From Marinagarivorans cellulosilyticus (GTDB taxonomy: Bacteria > Pseudomonadota > Gammaproteobacteria > Pseudomonadales > Cellvibrionaceae): a DNA stretch of 64,000 bases. Positions within the stretch are counted from its first letter, which is position 1; each line of letters begins with the position of its first letter. A program made the translations under genes and the position numbers. The stretch is taken from the NCBI RefSeq assembly GCF_021655555.1, contig NZ_AP023086.1:2200685-2264684 (forward strand). The letters run 5' to 3'. Below are positions 8,724 through 16,250 of the stretch, in pieces. The notes beneath the pieces were generated by a model. It was given only the letters and a program-made list of their open reading frames with translations. It was not told the origin of the DNA and searched no databases.

Positions 8724-9753
8724 ATATTATCCTTGCGGTTTCTAAATTGCGACTATCCTGTGAGGCTATTAAGTCAGCATAAATTAGTATTGGATTGACG
8801 GTATGCTTTTCATTATTCAGTATATGCAGATTTTTATTTTTGTGTTTGGTGGGCCAAAATGGTCTGTAGATTTTCACTAACCCCTCACTCTTATCTTCGG
8901 AGCTTAAGGCTTTGCGTAATCTTCCGTTGATAAAAAGCTCATTCCCTGATTCTTCAGGCAGATAGATGGTCGCTACTTGTGGTCGTAGGCAATCTGTATA
9001 TTTTGCGGCTGCAATTTCTTCGCCCCAGTAAGCATCGTAATTTTCGATGTTTACTTTTTTCCACCAATTGGGATCTTGGCTTACAAATTCACCAACTACC
9101 AATTTTGGTTTTAGTTTTTCAGGATAAGCCTCTACCCAGCGATCTAAGAGCTTTTTTCGGTTAATCAGCCCATGCCATCTCAAGTCATCGCTGTTTAGCA
9201 GGTAGCCAGAATCTCTCAAATCATTTAGTAGTGTTCCTATAGCTCCTAATGCCACGCCTGTTGTTTCTGATATTTCTCGATAACTCGAGTTAATTAAGGT
9301 GTCATCGCATAATAATCCATAAACCAGCTTGAGCCCGCTGAGATTAAAAGCCTTATTCTTTTTTTGGCTATTTTCTAGTTTAGCTTTTTGGCCTTTAATG
9401 CTCACAAATATTGGCGGTAAGTTGATATAGGCGTTACCACAGCTATCAATATACTGAACGTCGCTTTCTTTCAATTTCTCGGCGATATTCGGATTGATAT
9501 AATCGGCTATGAGTATCCCTTGTGGTGTTAGTGATTTGACTTGGTTGATAATACCCCCAAGATTAGGTGGCCGGATGTTACGCTTTACTTCAACTGCCAT
9601 AATATGTTCAGTTGCAATCAAATAGGTATCGGCGCGGCGACTTTCTGGATAATTACTTATTAAGTTTGCGTCCGCTGTAAAATCTAAGCCTGTTTCTTTT
9701 TTCAAGGCTAGCAAGGCTTGGTCTAAGATAGCTGTTTCTTCTGGATTGAGCAC
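8686..9753 (-). CDS. AbiEi_2-like regulator/antitoxin with winged helix and ExK motif
   Basis: 355 residues from a GTG at 9753; a strong Shine-Dalgarno (AGGAGG on the minus strand, about 9762-9767) lies ten bases upstream and there is no nearby ATG. Residues 35-120 hold a restriction-endonuclease-like pattern: RRADTYLI (Asp 42), AVEVKR (Glu 55, Lys 57) and VQYIDSCGNAYI, the last typical of the AbiEi_2 antitoxin group. Residues 137-187 look like a winged helix (SYREISETTGVALGAIG). The C-terminal half has VVGEFVSQDPNWW and ATIYLPEESGNELF. It is translationally coupled to the nucleotidyltransferase. Expected role: DNA-binding autorepressor and antitoxin. Whether the acidic/Lys motif is catalytic is unknown. 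Confidence 0.78.
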   Translation of the reverse strand: MLNPEETAILDQALLALKKETGLDFTADANLISNYPESRRADTYLIATEHIMAVEVKRNIRPPNLGGIINQVKSLTPQGILIADYINPNIAEKLKESDVQYIDSCGNAYINLPPIFVSIKGQKAKLENSQKKNKAFNLSGLKLVYGLLCDDTLINSSYREISETTGVALGAIGTLLNDLRDSGYLLNSDDLRWHGLINRKKLLDRWVEAYPEKLKPKLVVGEFVSQDPNWWKKVNIENYDAYWGEEIAAAKYTDCLRPQVATIYLPEESGNELFINGRLRKALSSEDKSEGLVKIYRPFWPTKHKNKNLHILNNEKHTVNPILIYADLIASQDSRNLETARIIYDTAIAELIGEN

Positions 9754-9777
9754 TATGTACGCCTCCTAACGATCAGT

Positions 9778-9813
9778 TGTTCATGATAGTAGCATGTTCA
9801 TGTTACGTGAACA
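9778..9813. promoter_or_regulatory. Operator-like dyad 1 plus half-site upstream of the AbiEi-like gene
   Basis: TGTTCATGTTACGTGAACA at 9795-9813 is a 19-base dyad with eight-base arms TGTTCAYG/CGTGAACA around a three-base centre. It lies about 42 bases upstream of the AbiEi-like start. An extra half-site TGTTCATG is at 9778-9785. Position and symmetry suggest autoregulation by the winged-helix protein. Confidence 0.65.
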
Positions 9814-9976
9814 TAGGTTTTTGTTGAACGTAAGGCTCATTTCTTAGACGGAATGACTTGTGAAAACAGACTTTCAGGCGCCCTGAGAGGCCTACATTGG
9901 CTGGCGTGTGGCTAATACGATCAAATGTTGTGCCCTTAGCGATACCTTCTAATGATTTTCGTTCAATATAATTCGG

Positions 9977-9995
9977 TGTTCATGAAACGTGAACG
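9977..9995. promoter_or_regulatory. Operator-like dyad 2
   Basis: TGTTCATGAAACGTGAACG has the same arms and centre length as dyad 1 with one arm mismatch. It sits five bases beyond the stop codon of the AbiEi remnant. Confidence 0.6.
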
Positions 9996-10000
9996 GGGTT

Positions 10001-10261
10001 TTATACTGAACGGACGGCTTTTTTGAGTTTGGCGGCGGCAAACAATTTGTTGCCAGATGTTTTAGGCAAGTAGAGTATTGCCGCGCCGACTTCGCCGCTC
10101 CAATAGGCGCGGAACAGGGGGAAGTCGAAGCTTATCCACCAATCGACATTAGTGCTGGTAAATTCACCCACGAGTAGCGCTTTAAACTGACCAAGTGGTG
10201 GTGGATTTAGCGTTAGTGGCCATCTTGGGAGAGTGATTCTGGCTCTGTGATTATGTACAGC
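10001..10261 (-). pseudogene. Remnant of a second AbiEi-like gene (C-terminal fragment)
   Basis: The minus-strand frame ending at the TAA at 10001-10003 is open for about 86 codons and reads PPLGQFKALLVGEFTS, then NVDWW, FRAYWSGEVGAAILYLPK and SGNKLFAAAKLKKAV. This aligns with the intact neighbour (KPKLVVGEFVSQ, NWWKKVN, YDAYWGEEIAAA, ATIYLPEESGNELF, GRLRKAL). The remnant lacks roughly a dozen residues between the YW and YLP motifs, has a stop upstream at 10262-10264, and lacks the nuclease-like and winged-helix parts. It is a decayed paralogue, not a functional gene. Confidence 0.8.
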
Positions 10262-10264
10262 TCA

Positions 10265-11068
10265 AAGTGGCGCCTGCAACCGCTTAACGCTTGCCTGTGC
10301 TCATCAGCGCGTTTAGCCCACTGGTGACCAGGGTGGTAGTTGCTGAAGAATAGAAACGCTCGGTTGGATTGCAGTGTACGGCTGCGATTGTTCTATTTAT
10401 TACTACTGCAGCAAAAGCGAGCCAGGCAGCGCATGGCTGACCGCCCGTTTATTTTTGATGCCGTTTTTATACCGAGGGTATGAGCATAACCCTATATTTA
10501 AACTAGCCGCTGCTCGCCAGGTCCATCCCAATTAAAAACGCGTATTAAATCACCACAAAGCTCATCGGATCTGTATTTTGGGGCATTGAAGCGCCGGGCC
10601 TTGCAGGGACAGCAAGGGATAGGTTATGCAGGGAGCACATTGCCGGTGGCTTGAGCGGCCCTAAAATGCGGATTCGATGTGCTCAGCATGAAGAGAATAG
10701 CTCTCGCGTCACGATCTTCGTCGAACGAGCTTTGTTCGAGTATTATTTAAGTGGGATTACTCTGCGCTGCCCGCATGCGGCTAAGCGATAGCGCGAGGTA
10801 CGCCGCGTTCACTAAAAACATTGTTCACGAATCGTGAACAGCGGAAAAAGGTCGACGCTGTAGTAGGGGATTAGCGCTCATTTAAGCAAAAAAGCGGCAA
10901 TGGCTTTGGTTGGCTTGCTTATTGGTGGCAGAATGTTAGGTTCGTTATCGATAAATTTATTAAGTTATTGATATTTATGGTAATAATGCTATTGCTCTAT
11001 AAGCAAGTCCAAAACATCGAATAAATTCCAAATTGAACAATTCAAATAAAAAAAGGCTTAAACAAAGA
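10265..11068. other. Long non-coding or degenerate stretch
   Basis: About 800 bases with no frame I can support. Short minus-strand frames between 10300 and 10440 look like decayed coding sequence but match nothing I recognise. The only ordered element is dyad 3 at 10822-10840. Together with the remnant this suggests an accessory insertion in decay. Confidence 0.5.
10822..10840. promoter_or_regulatory. Operator-like dyad 3
   Basis: TGTTCACGAATCGTGAACA is the most symmetric copy: both eight-base arms are exact complements. It is 845 bases from dyad 2 and about 230 bases before the DUF2750 gene, with no intact gene of the AbiE type next to it. Confidence 0.6.
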
Positions 11069-11458
11069 ATGAATACTAATGATTTAGACTATGCCAAAAC
11101 ACTCAAAGAAGAAGAGCGCTATGACTTCTTCCTGGATGTGGTTGCGCAAGAGCGGGAAATTTGGATTTTGGTGAATGACCAGCAAGAGTTTCTTAAAATA
11201 GCGTCAGATGATTCTGGTGATGAGGTTTTGCCCGTTTGGCCGCATGAGGCATTGGCGCTGGATTATAGTAAGGCTTCAGTGCAACCTTTAGTGGCTAAGA
11301 GCATTTCTTTGCCCGACTTTTTTATGAAATGGGTCGCCGGGTTAGAGGGCGATAATTTGAGCGTTGGTGTATTCCCAGGTCCCGAAGACGATGTGTGGGT
11401 GATGACGCCTGCGGAGTTAAAAAGCGATTTACAGGATGCCATTTCTAGTGCTTTTTAA
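11069..11458 (+). CDS. DUF2750 family cytoplasmic protein
   Basis: 129 residues from ATG 11069; an in-frame TTG at 11033 would add 12 charged residues and has no ribosome site. The sequence follows the DUF2750 pattern: RYDFFLDVVAQEREIWIL, VLPVWPHEALA, ISLPDFFMKWVAGLE and VFPGPEDDVWVMTPAELKSDL. No signal peptide or membrane segment. Function is not known for the family. Confidence 0.75.
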   Translation: MNTNDLDYAKTLKEEERYDFFLDVVAQEREIWILVNDQQEFLKIASDDSGDEVLPVWPHEALALDYSKASVQPLVAKSISLPDFFMKWVAGLEGDNLSVGVFPGPEDDVWVMTPAELKSDLQDAISSAF

Positions 11459-11496
11459 GGTGGCCGTTTTTGCTAAAACTATTCTCTGGAATCACC

Positions 11497-12885
11497 ATGT
11501 TTAAAGCCAAACCGCTTCGCAATACGTTATTCACCGTAATGGCATTGTTACTGGTATTGTTGTTAGTTTCTGCCGCGCTAGCGTATCGCGCGGGCTACAC
11601 GCCGCGTTACATTGCAGCGGCGCCAGCGATGTTGGTAGGCTTTAGTGCAAAAATGTCGTGTTCTTTATATTACGTCAGTCAGCAATCTAAAGCACAAGTC
11701 CATCAAGATATAGTGTCTTACTCATCGTTATTCGGCTTTCCTACCGTGGTTTATGATGATGCTCGCCAGCGTGTGAGTGCATCGTTTTTAGGGCGTGAGC
11801 AACAGGCGCAGTACAGGCAGGGGGCTGGGTGTACCTTGGTAGATAACCACGAGACCCTACCGGCAATAACGACTATGCCGCTTTATCCTGATGACCCAAT
11901 ATCGCCGCAAGCCGAAGCCTCCGACTTTGATAAAAAGCTCGGTGATTTGTTGGCAGCAGATAATGCCCAGCAGCACGATACCCGTGCACTATTGGTGATG
12001 CGCGGTAATGGTGATGTTATCGGTCAAGCTTACGCAGAGGATTACCATGCACAATCGCTGTTTTTGGGTTGGTCTATGTCCAAAACCTTTACTGCAGCGC
12101 TGATAGGCAGCTTGCAGTATCGCAACGTCATTGCACCTTTCGAAAAAGAAGAAACCAGTTCAACAGCGCCATTATTTATTGAATGGCAAAAGGATGCGCG
12201 CAAGACGATTTCGTTAATCGATTTATTAACCATGACTTCCGGCCTAGCATTTAGCGAACTGTATGAACCCGGAAGCGATGCGACCAAAATGCTATTTGAA
12301 GATAAAAGTAGCAGCCTGCGACCATTGGGCAGTTCTATGGCTTTCCCCGCTGGGGAGCATTGGTTGTATTCGTCGGGCACGGCAAATTTATTATCGTTGT
12401 ATGCCCATCGGGCGTTGGGGAATAGCGTTGAAAATTCGCAGCGTTATATTCAAGAATACTTATTGCACCCGCTGGGTATGAAAAAGGCAGTTTTAGAATT
12501 AGATCGTGAAGGCGTTTTTGTGGGTAGCTCGTTTATGTTTGCCACGGCGCAAGAGTGGGCTAATTTAGGGGCCTTATTTTTGAATGGCGGCACGTTTAAC
12601 GATTACCAAATGTTAAATGCCGAATGGGTGCAGCAAGCGCAGTCCCCTAATCGTTCAAAGAATGATTCACGTTATGGCTTCCAGCTTTGGCTTAATCAAG
12701 GCGATGACCATCAGCCTTTGCGTTGGCCATCGTTACCGGCCAATAGTTTTGCGGCAAGGGGCAACCGTGGGCAGTTAATAATGGTGGTGCCGGAATATCA
12801 GTTGGTTATTGTGCGCTTGGGGTGGGGCAAGCCCAAATACCCAGAGGATGCTGCTGTGGCGAAGATATTAGCCCACTTACCTTAA
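11497..12885 (+). CDS. Membrane-anchored serine hydrolase, beta-lactamase (class C/PBP) fold
   Basis: 462 residues from ATG 11497 (TGGA ribosome site at six bases). An N-terminal transmembrane anchor (about residues 9-32) leads to a periplasmic domain. The active-site Ser-x-x-Lys is SMSK at about 193-196, the second motif is in HWLYSSGTAN (Tyr about 290), and the late segment SFAARGNRGQLIMVVPEYQLVIVRLGWG fits the third motif region. These features place it with class C-like serine hydrolases acting on peptidoglycan peptides or esters, not with clinical beta-lactamases. The gene ends four bases from the convergent chemoreceptor gene. Confidence 0.85.
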   Translation: MFKAKPLRNTLFTVMALLLVLLLVSAALAYRAGYTPRYIAAAPAMLVGFSAKMSCSLYYVSQQSKAQVHQDIVSYSSLFGFPTVVYDDARQRVSASFLGREQQAQYRQGAGCTLVDNHETLPAITTMPLYPDDPISPQAEASDFDKKLGDLLAADNAQQHDTRALLVMRGNGDVIGQAYAEDYHAQSLFLGWSMSKTFTAALIGSLQYRNVIAPFEKEETSSTAPLFIEWQKDARKTISLIDLLTMTSGLAFSELYEPGSDATKMLFEDKSSSLRPLGSSMAFPAGEHWLYSSGTANLLSLYAHRALGNSVENSQRYIQEYLLHPLGMKKAVLELDREGVFVGSSFMFATAQEWANLGALFLNGGTFNDYQMLNAEWVQQAQSPNRSKNDSRYGFQLWLNQGDDHQPLRWPSLPANSFAARGNRGQLIMVVPEYQLVIVRLGWGKPKYPEDAAVAKILAHLP

Positions 12886-12888
12886 GTG

Positions 12889-15669
12889 TTAGGTTGTACG
12901 AAAAAAGCTAATAAGCTTTATTAGCTCTTCGGCTTGATCTGTCATACTTTTGCTGGCGGCCGAGGCTTCTTCAACCATAGCCGCATTTTGTTGGGTCATG
13001 GCGTCCATTTGCATTACTGTTGTGTTAACTTGCTGAATGCCCTCGGCTTGCTCTTGTGATGCATCGTTTATATCTGTAATTAAATCCGAAACAGCTTTTA
13101 TTGCCTCCACAATTTCGGTAAGAGTTTGGCCAGATTTATTGGCTAGGCCTGTACCGTCTGCCACTTTAGATACGCTATCGTTAATTAGGCCTTTAATTTC
13201 TTTTGCTGCCGTGGCGCTGCGTTGCGCCAAATTGCGTACTTCACCGGCAACTACGGCAAAGCCTCTACCTTGCTCACCGGCACGTGCGGCTTCTACTGCA
13301 GCATTTAGGGCTAGCAAGTTAGTTTGAAAAGCTATCTCGTCGATAACACTGATAATATCCGATATTTTTTTGCTGGCAGATTCTATTTCAGACATCGCAC
13401 CAATAGTGTTATTAATTACTTCGCCGCCGTACTGGGCTTTTTGAGTGGCCTTTGTCGATAGTTCATTGGCGTGCTGAGCATTGCGAGCATTTTGTGTCAC
13501 GGTGGATGTTAATTCTTCTACACTGGCGGCACTTTCTTCTAAGCTGGCTGCTTGTTCTTCGGTGCGTTGGCTTAAATCAAACGAGCCGCTTTGTACTTCT
13601 TGTGCTGAAGAATTAACATGGCTTGCGCGCTGAGCGATTTCTTTAAACATATTGTTTAAGCGCTCGAGTGTTGAATTCATGGCTTGGCGCAGTAAATCAA
13701 ACTCACCGTCTAAGGTCTGATCAATTGTTTTGGTTAAATCCCCTTCAGATAGGGAAAATAAGGTATCGCTAATAAGGCTTATGGCTGTTTTTTGTGCGGT
13801 AATATCGGTGGCATATTTTACAACCTTAATGGGCTCGCCATTAGTATTGTAAATAGGGTTATATGATGCTTGAATCCAAACCGTTTTATTGTTGTTACCA
13901 ATACGCTTAAATTCGCCGGAGATAAACTTACCTTGGCGCAAAGTTTGCCAAAAGTTTTTGTAATCTTCGCTATCTCGGTATTCTTTTTCAACAAACATGG
14001 AATGATGCTTGGCTTTGATATCCTCTAAGCGGTACCCCAAGGTTGTCAAAAAGTTTTCGTTAGCCTTTATAATTGTTCCGTCAAGGTTAAATTCAATAAC
14101 GGCTTGTGCTTTTGATATGGCTTCTAGTTGGCCCGAATAGTCGGCATTTCTAACTTTTTCTTCAGTGATGTCGGTAGCGTACTTAACGACTTTAAAGGGC
14201 TTTCCGTTAAGATCCATAATGGGATTGTAAGATGCTTGAATCCAAATTTCTTCACCATTCTTATCGATGCGTTTAAATTCGCCAGATACAAACTCCCCGC
14301 GCTGTAGCTTCTGCCAAAAGTTACGGTATTCGACGCTTTGCTTAAGTAGGGCATCTACAAACATCGAATGATGTTGGCCTTTGATTTCTTCAAGCTTGTA
14401 ATTGGTGACGGCTAAGAAATTGGTGTTGGCGTTGCGAATAGTGCCATCCATGTCGAATTCGATAACGGCTTGCGATTTGCTGATCGCCGATATTTGACCG
14501 GAAAAATCAGCTTGCTGCAGCTTTTCTTGCGTGACATCCGTGGCGTATTTTATAACCTTAAAGGGTTTCCCTTTAGGGTCCAGAATGGGGTTATAAGATG
14601 CCATTATCCAAACTTCTTTTCCGTTTTTGCCTATCCGTTTGTACTCGGCCGATTGGTGCTTTCCTTGGCGTAATTGCTCCCAGAAGCTTTGGTATTGTGT
14701 GCTGTTGCGTTGCTCCGGTGTTACAAACATGGAGTGGTGCTGGCCTTGAATTTCTGACAGGTTATAACCTACGGTCTTTAAAAAGTTATCGTTGGCTTTG
14801 ATAATTGTGCCGTCTAAATTAAATTCAATAACCGCTTGGGACTTACTGATGGCGTTTATCTGCCCAGAAAAATCACTGCGCTCTATAACTTGCTGGGTAA
14901 TGTCTGATGCATACTTAACAACTTTAATGGGTTTGCCGTTAAGGTCCATGATGGGGTTGTAGGAGGCTTGAATCCAAACCTCGTCCCCACCTTTATTGAG
15001 CCGCATAAATTCGCCAGATTCAAAGTTACCCTCACTTAGGCTTTGCCAAAATGCGCTGTACTCAGTGCTTTTTGCGTAGTCATCGCTTACAAATAGGCGG
15101 TGGTGTTTACCTTTTATTTCATCAAGGCGATAACCCATGGCGCTCAAAAAGTTATTGTTTGCAGTCAGAATATTGCCTCGGGTGTCGAACTCAATGACAG
15201 CAAGTGATTTATGAATGGCTGAGATTTGGCCGCTGTAATCGGCTTGTATTAATTTTTGTGCAGTTATATCGGTTGCAAATTTTATGATTTTATAAACACG
15301 GTTGTGTTCATCAAGCAGTGGATTGTAAGTCGCTTGAATCCATATGTCGTTACCTTGCTTACCGACACGCTTGAATTCGTTCTGAATAAATTCGCCATTA
15401 TTTAAGCGAGCCCAAAATTGCCGATAAGCATCGCTTTTTTTTGTTTTTTCATCGACAAAAATAGAGTGGTGCTGCCCCTGAATATCTTGGAGCTGATAGC
15501 CTACTGCGTTTAAAAAAATAGCGTTGGCAGTAATAATTTTACCGTCTGGGGTGAATTCTATTGTTGCGAGCGATTTGTCGATCGCTATCATCTTGGCGGT
15601 TGTATCCCGGTTGGGGCTATTTTCTATTCCTTGTGCAGTAGGCTTTGATTTTAAAAATAGGCTGAGCAT
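12889..15669 (-). CDS. Soluble methyl-accepting chemotaxis protein with five tandem PAS domains
   Basis: 926 residues from an ATG with AAGGA seven bases upstream. Five PAS-PAC units of 122 residues start near residues 30, 152, 274, 396 and 518, each with a KSxAVIEF start, a GxHHSxFV segment, EFKRxGK, WIQASYNPI and KYATDIT. From about 640 comes a short HAMP-like piece and the receptor signalling domain with the hairpin tip IDEIAFQTNLLALNAAVEAA. No membrane segment is seen, so it is cytoplasmic, like Pseudomonas BdlA (two PAS plus MCP) but with more PAS units. No CheR-tethering pentapeptide at the C-terminus. Ligand unknown; haem or flavin redox sensing is an inference from related PAS-MCPs. 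Confidence 0.93.
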   Translation of the reverse strand: MLSLFLKSKPTAQGIENSPNRDTTAKMIAIDKSLATIEFTPDGKIITANAIFLNAVGYQLQDIQGQHHSIFVDEKTKKSDAYRQFWARLNNGEFIQNEFKRVGKQGNDIWIQATYNPLLDEHNRVYKIIKFATDITAQKLIQADYSGQISAIHKSLAVIEFDTRGNILTANNNFLSAMGYRLDEIKGKHHRLFVSDDYAKSTEYSAFWQSLSEGNFESGEFMRLNKGGDEVWIQASYNPIMDLNGKPIKVVKYASDITQQVIERSDFSGQINAISKSQAVIEFNLDGTIIKANDNFLKTVGYNLSEIQGQHHSMFVTPEQRNSTQYQSFWEQLRQGKHQSAEYKRIGKNGKEVWIMASYNPILDPKGKPFKVIKYATDVTQEKLQQADFSGQISAISKSQAVIEFDMDGTIRNANTNFLAVTNYKLEEIKGQHHSMFVDALLKQSVEYRNFWQKLQRGEFVSGEFKRIDKNGEEIWIQASYNPIMDLNGKPFKVVKYATDITEEKVRNADYSGQLEAISKAQAVIEFNLDGTIIKANENFLTTLGYRLEDIKAKHHSMFVEKEYRDSEDYKNFWQTLRQGKFISGEFKRIGNNNKTVWIQASYNPIYNTNGEPIKVVKYATDITAQKTAISLISDTLFSLSEGDLTKTIDQTLDGEFDLLRQAMNSTLERLNNMFKEIAQRASHVNSSAQEVQSGSFDLSQRTEEQAASLEESAASVEELTSTVTQNARNAQHANELSTKATQKAQYGGEVINNTIGAMSEIESASKKISDIISVIDEIAFQTNLLALNAAVEAARAGEQGRGFAVVAGEVRNLAQRSATAAKEIKGLINDSVSKVADGTGLANKSGQTLTEIVEAIKAVSDLITDINDASQEQAEGIQQVNTTVMQMDAMTQQNAAMVEEASAASKSMTDQAEELIKLISFFRTT

Positions 15670-16250
15670 TTGGCTTCCTTGGATAAACAGGCAAGACGGT
15701 GTTCTTAGAGTATAGGCCTGCAGGCCATAAATGTAGGCTGTGTAATCGTATGTTTATACTTATAGGAAATATGAACGGTAAAGCTATGGTTATAAAATAA
15801 ATAACAGGGTTTTGTTGAGGATATGTGCGCCAACATGCGAAGAGGATAGCCATATATTTATAATATATGGTGATTTATCTGCCTATGATATTTGATGGCG
15901 ATTTTATTCATTATTTTTTATACGCAGTTTTTTTTGAAGGCAATTTTCCAGTCTTTCGCGTAAGTGCTTACGCGCCGGCTCTTCCTAAGTTGGCATGTCG
16001 CGGGCAAAGCTAAAAAATGCGAAGCAAATTGCCGAGAACATGTGATGCTGCTCGCAAATACTGATTTTTCATCATCCCTTTTTATTGCATTTTTGCTTAG
16101 GATACACCGCTCTAGTGGATTGCCTGTGGTTCAGTATCACGTGATATTGATTTTAGCTTGAGGCCTAATCCTGAAATTTACAAAACCGTGATTGTAGGTT
16201 TTAACAACAACGAATGCTGTTTTTGGGCATCTAATTCAAAGAGGATTTTC
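15670..16250. other. Divergent regulatory region between chemoreceptor and cellulase genes
   Basis: About 580 bases. An A+T-rich core (15850-15940) is followed by a perfect palindrome at 15957-15974. Short frames here lack family similarity. The cellulase ribosome site GAGGA is at 16241-16245. Confidence 0.6.
15957..15974. promoter_or_regulatory. Palindromic operator candidate upstream of the GH6 gene
   Basis: CGCGTAAGTGCTTACGCG has perfect eight-base arms around TG. The AAG-NN-CTT centre with GTAAG arms resembles LacI-family sugar-repressor operators. It lies about 277 bases before the cellulase start. Confidence 0.5.

Noticed and set aside
10721..10739. Inverted repeat TCGAAC-N7-GTTCGA near the third dyad
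   Set aside because: The half-sites run in the opposite order to the TGTTCAYG/CGTGAACA dyads and differ in sequence; with six-base arms it can arise by chance.
11497..12885. Beta-lactamase resistance gene
   Set aside because: SxxK and a beta-lactamase fold are present, but the membrane anchor, spacing and second motif (YSS rather than YxN) fit general serine hydrolases; resistance is not supported.
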